64,000 nucleotides of DNA from Lichenicoccus sp965213775 (GTDB taxonomy: Bacteria > Pseudomonadota > Alphaproteobacteria > Acetobacterales > Acetobacteraceae). The notes beneath the pieces are model-generated. The model ran no database searches. It had not been told where the DNA came from and saw nothing but the letters and a program-made list of their open reading frames with translations. Of this stretch, positions 1 through 8,909 are shown in pieces. A program made the translations under genes and the position numbers. The stretch covers positions 806,001 through 870,000 of the forward strand of contig CBDCAC010000004.1 of NCBI GenBank assembly GCA_965213775.1. Direction: 5' to 3'. How positions within the stretch are numbered: position 1 is the stretch's first letter; each line of letters begins with the position of its first letter.

Positions 1-1
1 T

Positions 2-580
2 CTCGGCTTTGGCGAGGACCTCGTCACCGATGCCCAGCCTGCCCGATTACTGGCGTCGCATGGCCTCACGATAATGATCGCGCTCTCCTTTTCGAAATCG
101 TTCTCGCTCTATGGCGAGCGGGTCGGTGCGCTGGTGGTCCACGCTCCGGAACCGGACGGCGCGCGTCTGGCGTTCGGCCACGCCCGGCTGCTGGCTCGCG
201 CCAGCTATTCGATGCCGCCGACGCATGGCGCTATGCTGACTGCGACCATCCTGGACGATGCCGCTTTGGCCGCCGATTGGCGCGCGGAGCTGGCAGGGAT
301 GCGGCAGCGCATTCGGACGATGCGTCAACGTCTGGTGGACCAGTTGCACCGCAATGACCCCACGCGCAGCTTCGAGTTCATGCGGCGCCAGCGCGGGCTG
401 TTCTCCTACTCCGGTCTTGGCGGGCCGGAGATCGAGCGGATGCGCCGCGAGGATGCGGTGTATGCCGTGCCTGATGGCCGGCTCTGTATCGCTGGCCTCA
501 ACGGAACCAACATCGATCGCGTTGCTGCGTCGATCAGCGGCTCCATTCGAGCGGAAGCAGCGTCCTCACGGGCCGTCTAG
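2..580 (+). CDS. Aromatic/aspartate aminotransferase, C-terminal part (cut by window edge)
   Basis: PLP-dependent class I/II aminotransferase, about the last 192 residues; the reading frame is already open at base 2, so the true start lies outside the window. The motif SFSKSFSLYGERVG (from about residue 27 of the visible part) contains the Schiff-base lysine and the phosphate-binding arginine typical of the aspartate/tyrosine aminotransferase branch. The preceding GFGEDLVTDA and the later region around RGLFSYSGL also fit TyrB/AspC-type enzymes, which transfer the amino group of aromatic amino acids or aspartate to 2-oxoglutarate. It converges on the M20 gene, with an inverted repeat between them. 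Exact substrate not decidable from this part. Confidence 0.9.
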   Translation, partial: LGFGEDLVTDAQPARLLASHGLTIMIALSFSKSFSLYGERVGALVVHAPEPDGARLAFGHARLLARASYSMPPTHGAMLTATILDDAALAADWRAELAGMRQRIRTMRQRLVDQLHRNDPTRSFEFMRRQRGLFSYSGLGGPEIERMRREDAVYAVPDGRLCIAGLNGTNIDRVAASISGSIRAEAASSRAV

Positions 581-594
581 CGGGTCGCTGAGAA

Positions 595-646
595 ATCAAG
601 GACTCTGCCCTTGACCCGTTGAAGCCGGGACCCCAAAGCCCATCTT
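595..646. repeat. Dispersed inverted-repeat unit between convergent genes (terminator-like)
   Basis: The stretch CAAGGACTCTGCCCTTG at 597-613 is an imperfect hairpin. It is followed by a GC-rich tail ending CCCATCTTCT. The same layout, nearly base for base over about 50 bp, recurs at 48931-48982. It sits between the convergent aminotransferase and M20 genes, so it may act as a bidirectional terminator or be a REP-like element. Confidence 0.6.
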
Positions 647-691
647 CTCTTCGTTGCGTAGAGCAGCATCCGATCGATCGCAGTCGGGTCG

Positions 692-1927
692 TCAGGTCGC
701 GAGTAGATGGGAGATCGTCCCCGCAACGACTCTGGTCGCGCGCAACAGGTCGCGAAGCTGGAGGTGCTCGTCGGCGCGGTGCCCGTTGGCCTCCTCCAGG
801 ACCCGTGGACCGGCGCCATAGAGAACGGTGGCCGCGCCCGCGGCACTGTAGAGCCTTGCATCCGTGAACAGTGGCATCCCGAGCGCCGGGATCGCCTCGC
901 CGAAGACGCGCACCGCCTCGCCCCGGAGCGCGTCGACCAGCCGGTCCTGGGATGGGTCCGGCACCAGCGGCGCGGCCAGCAAGATCCGCTCGATCACGCA
1001 CTTCACGCGCGGCTCCCCCAGGACGGCGGCTTCGATGATCGAGCGGAGTTCCTGCTCGACCGCCTGCGGTGACTCCTCCGGCAGGATGCGGCGGTCGATC
1101 CGAATGACGGCGTCTTCCGGAACCACGTTGACAGCCAGCCCTGCATGCATGGTGCCAATGACCAGGGTCGGGTGCGTGATGCCGGAGATGTTCGACGAAC
1201 GCTGCCGCAACGTCTCACGCGAGGCATACAGCGCCGTCAGCAGACGATTCGCCGCGAACAGGACGTCGGTGCCGAGCTCCGGCCACGCGGCGTGGGCGGC
1301 GCGGCCGGTCAGCCGTACCTGAAGCTGCAGGCAGCCATTATGCGCCACCATGATGCCGTAGGTGAAACCGGCGCTGATGACGTAATCGGGTCGTGTGAGG
1401 CCCTCGGCGAGCAGCCAGCCAGGGCCGAGCTGCCCGCCGGTCTCCTCGTCGTACGTGAGGTGGATCTCCGCGGTGCCGTTCAACGGCAAGCCGCTGCCGA
1501 TCACGCTGCGCAAGGCGAAGGCATACGTCGCGAAATCGGATTTCGAGACCGCCGCACCTCTTCCATAGAGCACGCCTTGGCGGATCTCGCCGCCATACGG
1601 ATCAGCGCTCCATCCGCCGCCCGGCGGCACCACGTCGCCATGCGCGTTCAGCGCCAGGACCGGGCCGGTTCCATCCCCGAAGACGTGTCTGACGATCAGG
1701 TTCGTCACGCTACGCATCCCGTGCTGCCGCACAAGCGCTGCCGGCACGGGATGGCTTTGCACCGTGAAATCGAGATCGCGCAGCAGTCCGGCGGCCAATT
1801 CTGCGTGTGGCACACAATCCCCTGGCGGATTGTCCGACGGCATCTGGACCAGCCGCTGCAGGAACGGCACCTGCAACAAGGCGTGCTCGCGGAAAATCTG
1901 CTGGTCGAGCTTCAAGGCCAGACACAC
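692..1927 (-). CDS. M20-family amidohydrolase (ArgE/DapE-like)
   Basis: Zinc-dependent M20 hydrolase of about 411 residues, in the fold used by acetylornithine deacetylase, carboxypeptidase G2 and N-carbamoyl-amino acid hydrolases. Visible are the first metal motif AHGDVVPP (H96, D98), the general-base pair DEETGG (E161-E162), a dimerisation-domain segment with RAAHAAWPE, and a C-terminal histidine in ANGHRADEH. The usual GRGxxDxKG bridging-Asp motif reads GRGAAVSKSD, so the bridging Asp is shifted or replaced. A GTG start at 1927 is preferred because GAGGTG lies six bases upstream; a longer frame would run into the TonB receptor gene. It follows that receptor with a 19-bp gap, probably in one transcript. 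A role in hydrolysing the carbamoyl product of the nearby hydantoinase is inference. Confidence 0.8.
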   Translation of the reverse strand: MCLALKLDQQIFREHALLQVPFLQRLVQMPSDNPPGDCVPHAELAAGLLRDLDFTVQSHPVPAALVRQHGMRSVTNLIVRHVFGDGTGPVLALNAHGDVVPPGGGWSADPYGGEIRQGVLYGRGAAVSKSDFATYAFALRSVIGSGLPLNGTAEIHLTYDEETGGQLGPGWLLAEGLTRPDYVISAGFTYGIMVAHNGCLQLQVRLTGRAAHAAWPELGTDVLFAANRLLTALYASRETLRQRSSNISGITHPTLVIGTMHAGLAVNVVPEDAVIRIDRRILPEESPQAVEQELRSIIEAAVLGEPRVKCVIERILLAAPLVPDPSQDRLVDALRGEAVRVFGEAIPALGMPLFTDARLYSAAGAATVLYGAGPRVLEEANGHRADEHLQLRDLLRATRVVAGTISHLLAT

Positions 1928-1946
1928 AGCCGTCACCTCGCCCGCC

Positions 1947-4409
1947 TCAGAAGCTGTAGGCGAGCCGCGCATAGTAGAAACCGCCATTCTGCCCGATCTG
2001 CTGGATGAACTCGTCATAGGGCATGACGCCCAGGTAGGAGCCGGCCAGCGGGATCCGGCTGGGATGGGTGTTGAACACGTCGGTGGCGCCGAGGGCGAAC
2101 CGCAGCGGCTGAATGATCCGGTAGCCGAGCTCGAGATCGGTCAACCAGCGCGGCTTGGCCGTGTAGGGTATGAACTTCGTCAGGGAGAATGCATCCGGAC
2201 CGGAATCATAGGTCAGCTCGTCGGTGACCTGCCCCCAGCGGGTTTCGCGGACGAGAGCATCGAACCTGTCGAGCCGCCAGTGCGCGCCCAGAATGATCTT
2301 GCTGCGCGGCGTCGCCCTCGTCAGGTAGCTGATGCCCTGCGCGTTGAGCAAGGGGTTGCCGTTGGTGTCGTCGGAGAGATGGTCCAGCGTGCTGCGATTG
2401 AGATCCATGGCGACCGTCCAGTCGACGCGGCCGTATGGCCCGAACGACGACAGATAGTCTGCAGTCAGATCCAGCCCTTGCGTGCGCGTGCTGGCGCCAT
2501 TGGAGAAGTACTGCGCCGTGACGTCGGTCGGATCGATGCCCGGCTGCAGCTGGATGCCCTGCGCGATCAGGGCGTTGATCGCCTCGGTGCCGCCATAACT
2601 GCCACCGTCGATGATCCGGTCCCTTATGTTGATCTGGTAGACATCAACGGTCACGTGCAACCGGTCGATCGGCTCGAGCACGAAGCCGCCGCTGATGTTC
2701 GTCGAACGCTCGGGCTTGAGCGGGACGGCGCCGAGCAGATGCGCCGCCACGGAGTCGACCGCGAGTTGACCGCTGGCACCGGTCGGTGACACCTCGAGGT
2801 TCGAGAAATGCTCCTCGGCCAGAGTGGGCGCCCGGAAGCCGGTGCTGATCGTCGCGCGCACGGCAGCACGCCGATTGAAGTCGTAGCGTGTTGCGATCTT
2901 CCCGGTTTCCGTGTCCCCAGCGTCGGTATAGTGCTCGAAGCGCCCGGCGACATCGACGTCCCAGCCTCGCGTCACATGGGTCTCGAGATCGCCATAGGCG
3001 GCATAGACGTCGCGGTAGAAGTCGCCGGCGCTGAGCGGAGACGTGCCGACCAGGGCCTGGGTGCCGCTGCCGTAATAAGAGTCCGGTGATCCCGGATAGA
3101 TCGTGTAGTTTTCCAGTCGATGCTCTACGCCGACGGCGACGTGAAGCGGCGAGTAGATGAGCGGCACCTGGACTTCGCGTGTCAGGTCGAGATTGTTGGT
3201 CCACTGCGCCTGGTTGTACGCCTGTAGCCGGAAGGTCATCGGCGTGAAACCGGTCGCTTCGAACAGGCTGACATTGGCGGAGTCTCTCTGGCCGATATTG
3301 ATGTGGTCGGCGCCCCAGGTGGTGCTCAGATCCCAGTGGATGCCGAGGATACCGTCTCCCCGTATCCCCAGCGTCGTCGCGTAGTCGTTCTCCTCGCTGA
3401 CTTCCAGGGGGCTGAACCCGCCCGGGTAGACTTCCGGCAGCAGCGACGGCAGGCGAAAATTCTCGAACGCCTCGTCATGCCGATGCGCGTACGTGAGGTT
3501 GCCGTAGAGCTCGATCGCATCGTCGAAGAGCGGCTTCATGGCGTTGATCCCGAGATCCTCGCGCGTCTGTTCCGGGCTGCCATAAACCTCGTCGTCGAGG
3601 TTGCCGGTGCGATCGTCGACGAGGCCGCGATTGGTGCGGTCGGCATGGATGAAGTCGCCGCCGATATGGATGAAGCCGTCCGATCCCAGTGCTGCACCCT
3701 TGTCGACCATCAGCGTGCCGGTCCAGCCGTCGCCCTGCTCGGTGGCTCCCGTCTCTCCCTGGGCGCTGCCGCTGAGGCTGCTCTTCAGGATGATGTTGAC
3801 GACGCCGGCGATCGCGTCGGAACCGTACTGTGCTGCGGCACCGTCCCGGAGCACCTCGATATGGTCCACCATGCTCATCGGTATCATGTCGAGGTCGACG
3901 GGCGTGGTTCCCTCCTGGGGGCCGGAATCGGCGTAGATACTGGCAGTCGTATGACGCCTCTTGCCGTCGATCAGAACAAGCACCTGGTCCGGATTGAGCC
4001 CGCGCAAGCGTATCGCATCAGTCAGCGCCCCGGCGTCGCTGCCGAATGCCTGCAGCGAGATGGATGGGTTGACGATGGCCAGGGCGCTGGTCAGGTTGGT
4101 CTGGCCGGTGGATAGCAGCGATGCCGAGGTGACGATGTCGATCGGGCTGGTGCTGTCTCGCGCCTTCTTGTTTGTCTCACGGGTTCCGGTCACGATGACC
4201 GTCTGGCCCTGGTCGGATGATCCGGCAGGCGATGCGCCCGGGCTCACCGCAGCCGGCGTCTGGGCCGAGGTCTGTGTTGCGGCCGGCGCACCGGAACTGG
4301 CCGCAGGCGTCAGGGTCTGCGCGTCGGCAGGGGCGAGCATGATCGGCAGGATCGCTGCGCCGGCGATGAACGTGCTGCGTGCGGATACCACTCGGCGACG
4401 GACGATCAT
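1947..4409 (-). CDS. TonB-dependent outer-membrane receptor
   Basis: About 820 residues. An N-terminal signal peptide (hydrophobic core TFIAGAAILPIMLAPADAQ) is followed by a plug domain starting at TVIVTGTRE, with IRLRGLNPDQVLVLIDGKRRH and RDGAAAQYGSDAIAGVVNI typical of the plug, then a 22-strand-type barrel ending in YARLAYSF with terminal aromatic Phe. Start at 4409 chosen because GGAG lies nine bases upstream and the signal peptide begins there. Upstream is the divergent hydantoinase promoter with the composite operator, so the receptor is probably co-regulated with hydantoin or amino acid catabolism. The likely role is TonB-driven import of the pathway substrate across the outer membrane; the ligand is unknown. 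Confidence 0.92.
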   Translation of the reverse strand: MIVRRRVVSARSTFIAGAAILPIMLAPADAQTLTPAASSGAPAATQTSAQTPAAVSPGASPAGSSDQGQTVIVTGTRETNKKARDSTSPIDIVTSASLLSTGQTNLTSALAIVNPSISLQAFGSDAGALTDAIRLRGLNPDQVLVLIDGKRRHTTASIYADSGPQEGTTPVDLDMIPMSMVDHIEVLRDGAAAQYGSDAIAGVVNIILKSSLSGSAQGETGATEQGDGWTGTLMVDKGAALGSDGFIHIGGDFIHADRTNRGLVDDRTGNLDDEVYGSPEQTREDLGINAMKPLFDDAIELYGNLTYAHRHDEAFENFRLPSLLPEVYPGGFSPLEVSEENDYATTLGIRGDGILGIHWDLSTTWGADHINIGQRDSANVSLFEATGFTPMTFRLQAYNQAQWTNNLDLTREVQVPLIYSPLHVAVGVEHRLENYTIYPGSPDSYYGSGTQALVGTSPLSAGDFYRDVYAAYGDLETHVTRGWDVDVAGRFEHYTDAGDTETGKIATRYDFNRRAAVRATISTGFRAPTLAEEHFSNLEVSPTGASGQLAVDSVAAHLLGAVPLKPERSTNISGGFVLEPIDRLHVTVDVYQINIRDRIIDGGSYGGTEAINALIAQGIQLQPGIDPTDVTAQYFSNGASTRTQGLDLTADYLSSFGPYGRVDWTVAMDLNRSTLDHLSDDTNGNPLLNAQGISYLTRATPRSKIILGAHWRLDRFDALVRETRWGQVTDELTYDSGPDAFSLTKFIPYTAKPRWLTDLELGYRIIQPLRFALGATDVFNTHPSRIPLAGSYLGVMPYDEFIQQIGQNGGFYYARLAYSF

Positions 4410-4475
4410 ATTGTATTCTCCATGACAGCGCCGCGTCGTGGTCGCCCGCAGCCAGGGTTGGGCACTGTGCTCTGT

Positions 4476-4496
4476 GGTATGCAAGCGGTATACCAC
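4476..4496. promoter_or_regulatory. Composite operator (GGTATGCAA-N2-GGTATACCAC)
   Basis: This site lies in the 119-bp divergent region between the TonB receptor (starts 4409) and the hydantoinase (starts 4529). GGTATACCAC contains the palindrome core GGTATACC, and a half-site GTGGTAT begins just upstream at 4474. The same composite occurs on the opposite strand at 9885-9905, matching at 19 of 21 positions, the two N bases differing. The core fits the TNGTNNNACNA pattern of FadR-type GntR regulators. Confidence 0.65.
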
Positions 4497-4528
4497 GCAG
4501 GGACGGACGAGGCTCCGAGGGGATAAGC

Positions 4529-5956
4529 ATGCAGCTCGATCTTGTCATACGCGGAGGAACGGTCGTCACGTCAGGTGACGTGTTCCGCGCCGATGTCGGC
4601 ATCCGGGCCGGGCGCATCGTCTGCCTCGGGGAGGATTTGGCCGGCAGCGAGACGCTCGATGCCGTCGGGCTCCTGGTGCTTCCCGGCGGAGTGGACTCGC
4701 ATTGCCATATCGAGCAACTGGAGGCGGACGGCACGATCCACCGCGAGACGTTCGAGAGCGCCAGTCATTCGGCCTTCCTCGGCGGCACGACGACCGCGAT
4801 CTGCTTCTCGCCGCAGTTCAAGGGCGAGCCGATCCGGCCGCGTCTGGAGCAATACCGGCAGCGCGCGGCGCGCTCGATGATGGACTACAGCTTCCACCAG
4901 ATCATTACAGACCCGTCCGATGCGGTGCTGAACGACGAGGTGCCGGAGATCATCGCGTCGGGAATACGCAGCCTGAAGGTCTTTCTGACCTACGATCCCT
5001 TCCGGCTGACGGATCTGCAATATCTTCGCGTCTTGGCAGCCGCACGACAGCATGGCGCACTGGTATCGGTTCACTGTGAAAACTACGACGCCATCGCCTG
5101 GCGGACGGCGGATCTGCTGGCCGCCGGATTGTCGGCCCCCCGCTACCACGCCTGGTCACGGCCCGTGGTGGTTGAGCGAGAGGCAACGTACCGGGCGATC
5201 GCGCTCGCCGAGCTCGTCGACCAGCCGATCCAGGTGTTCCACGTTTCCGCTCCTGAAGTCGCCGAAGAGATAGCGCGCGCCCAACGTCGCGGGATCAAGG
5301 TCTGGGCGGAGACCTGCCCGCAATATCTCACGCTCGACGCGGAGGATATGAATCGGCCAGGACTCGAGGGTGCCAAGTTTATGTGCAGTCCTTCGCCACG
5401 AGACGAGGCAGCACGCGAGGGACTTTGGCACGACATTCGCGCTGGGACACTTGACGTGGTGTCGTCGGACCATTGCGGCTACCTCTTCGAGGGTGGCGAG
5501 GGCAAGCGGATGCACGGCGACCAGGCGAGTTTCGCACAGATCCCGAACGGCATCCCCGGGCTGGCCACCCGGCTGCCACTGCTCTTCAGCGAGGGCGTGG
5601 CAACCGGCCGGATCAGCCTCAGCGCGTTCGCGGCGCTGACCGCGACCAACCCCGCGCGGTTGTTCGGGCTGTATCCGCGCAAGGGAACGATCGCACCTGG
5701 CTCGGATGCCGACCTGGTGCTGTGGGATCCGGCCGGCAAAAAGACCATCACGAACGCCGAGCTCGGGCATGCGATCGATTACACTCCCTACGAGGGCAGG
5801 GAGGTGACCGGAAGGCCCGTCTGCACGATCAGCAACGGCCGGATCGTGATGCGCGACGGTGTCGTCACCGCCCGTCCCGGCGACGGACGGTTCCTGCCCC
5901 GGGCGCCCTACGACTTGATCAAGCCCACGGGGAGACGATCCGGATTCCCGGCCTGA
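4529..5956 (+). CDS. Hydantoinase/dihydropyrimidinase (cyclic amidohydrolase)
   Basis: A 475-residue cytoplasmic amidohydrolase that opens cyclic ureides: 5-substituted hydantoins to N-carbamoyl amino acids, or dihydropyrimidines. The binuclear metal site is visible: the HxH motif in DSHCHIEQL, the carbamylated lysine in SLKVFLTYDP, histidines in VSVHCEN and VFHVSAPE, and the metal Asp in SSDHCGYLF. Length fits D-hydantoinases. The start at 4529 has AGGGGA seven to eight bases upstream; the frame is open further 5' but would cross the operator. It is divergent from the TonB receptor and convergent with the fusion dehydrogenase. Allantoinase or phenylhydantoinase activity is possible; stereospecificity cannot be read from the sequence. 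Confidence 0.88.
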   Translation: MQLDLVIRGGTVVTSGDVFRADVGIRAGRIVCLGEDLAGSETLDAVGLLVLPGGVDSHCHIEQLEADGTIHRETFESASHSAFLGGTTTAICFSPQFKGEPIRPRLEQYRQRAARSMMDYSFHQIITDPSDAVLNDEVPEIIASGIRSLKVFLTYDPFRLTDLQYLRVLAAARQHGALVSVHCENYDAIAWRTADLLAAGLSAPRYHAWSRPVVVEREATYRAIALAELVDQPIQVFHVSAPEVAEEIARAQRRGIKVWAETCPQYLTLDAEDMNRPGLEGAKFMCSPSPRDEAAREGLWHDIRAGTLDVVSSDHCGYLFEGGEGKRMHGDQASFAQIPNGIPGLATRLPLLFSEGVATGRISLSAFAALTATNPARLFGLYPRKGTIAPGSDADLVLWDPAGKKTITNAELGHAIDYTPYEGREVTGRPVCTISNGRIVMRDGVVTARPGDGRFLPRAPYDLIKPTGRRSGFPA

Positions 5957-5982
5957 CTCTCGGAGACTGGTTCAGCAGCGTC

Positions 5983-8898
5983 TCAGGCGTCGAACCGCGT
6001 CACCGAAAAACCTGCAACATCACGGTCTGTCTCGGCGTGCATCATCAGCTCGCACGTGATACGGCCGATGATCGGTGCCAGCGTATAGCCGTTCGAGGTC
6101 ACCGCGTTGAAGAAGCCGGGAACCGCCGGATGCTCGCCCAGGATCGGCGCACCGTCGATATCGATGTTCATCGCCGCCCAGCTGCGGACCACGTGAGCGG
6201 CGCCCAGCGCCGGCAAGACGTGCTGGGCCGCCCAGAGATTGCCTTCCAGGCTGCGTCGCAGCGGCCTCGGATGCAGGTGGACGGGATCGAGCCCCGCGGT
6301 CCAGCCGCCGCCGATCAGGATCGCGCCGTTCGTCGTCTGCTTCAAGGTAAGGTGTCGGCCGGCGTGCGCGACCAGGCATTCGAGCAACGGGGCTACCGGC
6401 TCCGTGACGATCATCTGCAGCGGTGCTGCGAACACCGGGACCGAAACGCCCAGCATGGTGCCGACGGCGCCGGCGAAAGCTCCCGCCGCGTTCACGACCT
6501 TGCCGGCGCGCCACGTGCCGTTCGTGGTCTCGAGCCAGAACCCGGCATCGCGCCGCTCGATCGCACGCACCCCGGTCATCGGCATGATCCGACCCCCCGC
6601 CTGCTCGACCGCACCGGCGATCGCGTCACTCGCCACCAGCGGGTTGATCTTGCCTTCTGTCGGGCAATACGACGCGCCGAGCAGGCCGGGGTGGAGGGCT
6701 GGCTCGAGCGCACGCAGCGCGTCGGCATCGATCAGCTCGCAGGCAATGCCCTGTCGCTGCTCCACCCGGATCTTGCTCGCGAGGAAGGCAAGATCTTGCC
6801 CGGTTCCCGCCACCATCAGGCCGCCGGTCAGCTTCATCTCGAAGTTCGTGTCGAGTTCGCGCTCCAGGACGCGCCAGAGCGCGATCGCATCGCGTTGCAG
6901 CGGCAACGTCCTGGCGGCGGCCGAGATGGCCATTCCGTCGCGATCGTCGTGGTCGAACGACAGGAGCTGCGCATGCAGGCTGCCGGCGTTGCCCCCGGAC
7001 GCCATGGCGTTGGACCGGCCTCGCTCGATGACCACGACGTCGTTGCCGCTGCGTGCCAGGAACAGCGCCGTGCACAGCCCAACGATGCCGCCGCCGATGA
7101 CGACGATCTCCGCCTCGTTCGTGGCACTCCCGCTGCGCAGAGCCGGTGCTGAGGATCGAGGTAGCGGGGTTCGCGCGTGCGCCCGCCATTCCGGCTTCTC
7201 CACCCCGATGGCCGCGACCGGCAGCGGACGCAGCGGCACCTGCGGCGCCAGGAAATCCGCTTCCTGCGCGACACCGCCGACGAGCGCCGCCAGACATGGC
7301 TCGCAATAGCGTCCCTGGCATCGGCCCATGCCTGCGCGGGTCAGCCGCTTCAGGGTCGCGACGTCGACGATGCTGCGAGCTGCTACCTGACGACGAAGCG
7401 CGTCGAGTGAAATGCCCTCGCACCGACAGATGATGGTCTCGCCGGTCGCGCGTGTCAGGCCGGGCTCGGGTGCCGCGAACAGCCTGCACGACGCGCGCTG
7501 GAACCGCTCGTGGCGGCGCAGGCGGGCCAGCGTAGACCGTGGTGTCAAGCTCCGGCGACCCAGCCGCCTCGAAGCCTCCAGGGCGGCGAGTTCGCCCTGC
7601 GCACGGGCAATTCCGACACTGCCTGGGGCAGCCGCTGCACCGATAACGAAGACATCGGGCTGCGATGTCGCGCCGGCATCGTCTTGTTCAACGACGAGGC
7701 CTGGCAAAGGGCCAGCCGTCACGCGATGCGCGCAGCCGAGCAGGCGCGCCAGCTCGTTCGCCGGCATGTAGCCTTCGCCGACGCAGACGATGTCCACGCT
7801 GAAGTCGCGGCGTTTGCCATGGCGGTCGGCGATGACTGCCCGCTCCGCCTTTTGCCTACCTTCGACCGCGACCAGCCGGTGCTCCCAGAGCATCGTCACC
7901 CCGGCCTGGCGCAACGCCGCCAGATGGCTCAGGCCGGTCCATGCCTGGCCCGCGCCGGCCATCAGCAACCTTGCTGCCGCGGCTGGTCGCCGCCAGGGTG
8001 CAGGTGCGGCCTCGACCACGGCGAGCAGCTTCGCGCCGGCCTCGATGAGCTCGCTCGCAAGCTGCAGGTTCAGCGGACCGGTCCCCGCTACCACGATGCG
8101 TCGACCAGGATCCTGTCCGAGCGAGCGTAGCAGCGTCCGGCAGCCGCCGGTGGTGATCACGCCGGGCAACGTCCAGCCAGGCAGCAGGCTCGCCCGCGCC
8201 ACGGCGCCGGTCGCGATGATCAACTGACGCGGCCGGATGTAGCTGGCGCGCCCGTTGCGATAGACGCCCAGCACCAGGGCTCCCTCCTCTCGAAAGGCGC
8301 CCCAGACCATGCTGCGCTCGCGGATTACGACGCCTGCGCGACGCGCTTCGGCCACGACCGCTGCAGTCTCGCGAGCATGTCGGTCGGGGCCGCAGACGCG
8401 TCCGGAGGTCGCGATCAGCCGCCGAAGATCTTGTCCGCCCGGTTCGCGCTCGTCGAGGAGGATCACCGGCACGCCGTTCCGCGCGAGCTCGGTCGCTGCC
8501 GCCAGTCCGGCGGGGCCAGCGCCGACGATCAGCGCGTCGATCCGCTCCTGCACGATCTCGTCCTGCGGCGTTGCCGGGACGCCACCGTGCGGCATCGGCC
8601 CACGCGCTTCCTGCAACGCCGGTGGATCGTGCTGCCGGATGACCTTCATGCCGCTGGACGCGGAGGTTGTGCAGGCACGCAGGCCGATCTTGCCATCGAC
8701 GACCACGAGGCAGTCGTGGCAGACGCCGATGCCGCAATAGCCGCCGCGCGGCCTCCCGTTCGATCGCGTTCCCTGCGCGACCGCGCCATGCTTCACCAGG
8801 GTCGCGAGGAGACTGTCCCCCTCGTCGAAGCCAAGCATACGACCTTCGAAATTGATGGTCGGACCGGTGCGATCGGCGTGCGGCATCTCCCCAGCCAT
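5983..8898 (-). CDS. Three-in-one FAD/[2Fe-2S] amino acid dehydrogenase (HcnA-HcnB-HcnC / LhpF-E-B type fusion)
   Basis: A 971-residue single polypeptide with the domain set normally split over three subunits in hydrogen cyanide synthase, opine oxidases and D-hydroxyproline dehydrogenase. Residues 10-100 form a [2Fe-2S] domain (C55, C60, C63, C76). Residues 118-450 form an FAD/NAD(P)-type domain (GAGPAG at 126-131, GTGPL at 272-276, ending FVIGAAAAPG). Residues 488-540 form a BFD-like [2Fe-2S] domain (C491, C493, C527, C532). Residues 596-971 form a DAO-type FAD domain (IGGGIVG near 601). The expected reaction is oxidation of an amino or imino acid at the DAO site, passing electrons through the clusters to a quinone or similar acceptor. 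No frame break is visible at either junction, so the fusion looks real. It lies 11 bp downstream of the DapA-like gene, in one operon. Confidence 0.87.
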   Translation of the reverse strand: MAGEMPHADRTGPTINFEGRMLGFDEGDSLLATLVKHGAVAQGTRSNGRPRGGYCGIGVCHDCLVVVDGKIGLRACTTSASSGMKVIRQHDPPALQEARGPMPHGGVPATPQDEIVQERIDALIVGAGPAGLAAATELARNGVPVILLDEREPGGQDLRRLIATSGRVCGPDRHARETAAVVAEARRAGVVIRERSMVWGAFREEGALVLGVYRNGRASYIRPRQLIIATGAVARASLLPGWTLPGVITTGGCRTLLRSLGQDPGRRIVVAGTGPLNLQLASELIEAGAKLLAVVEAAPAPWRRPAAAARLLMAGAGQAWTGLSHLAALRQAGVTMLWEHRLVAVEGRQKAERAVIADRHGKRRDFSVDIVCVGEGYMPANELARLLGCAHRVTAGPLPGLVVEQDDAGATSQPDVFVIGAAAAPGSVGIARAQGELAALEASRRLGRRSLTPRSTLARLRRHERFQRASCRLFAAPEPGLTRATGETIICRCEGISLDALRRQVAARSIVDVATLKRLTRAGMGRCQGRYCEPCLAALVGGVAQEADFLAPQVPLRPLPVAAIGVEKPEWRAHARTPLPRSSAPALRSGSATNEAEIVVIGGGIVGLCTALFLARSGNDVVVIERGRSNAMASGGNAGSLHAQLLSFDHDDRDGMAISAAARTLPLQRDAIALWRVLERELDTNFEMKLTGGLMVAGTGQDLAFLASKIRVEQRQGIACELIDADALRALEPALHPGLLGASYCPTEGKINPLVASDAIAGAVEQAGGRIMPMTGVRAIERRDAGFWLETTNGTWRAGKVVNAAGAFAGAVGTMLGVSVPVFAAPLQMIVTEPVAPLLECLVAHAGRHLTLKQTTNGAILIGGGWTAGLDPVHLHPRPLRRSLEGNLWAAQHVLPALGAAHVVRSWAAMNIDIDGAPILGEHPAVPGFFNAVTSNGYTLAPIIGRITCELMMHAETDRDVAGFSVTRFDA

Positions 8899-8909
8899 CG
8901 CCGCCTGCC

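Noticed and set aside
5960..5986. GAGAC...GTCTC inverted repeat between convergent genes as a terminator
   Set aside because: Only a 5-bp stem with a 12-base loop and no T run; too weak to call.
5473..7152. 559-codon plus-strand open frame
   Set aside because: Starts inside the hydantoinase in another frame and runs antisense to the fusion dehydrogenase; no motifs.
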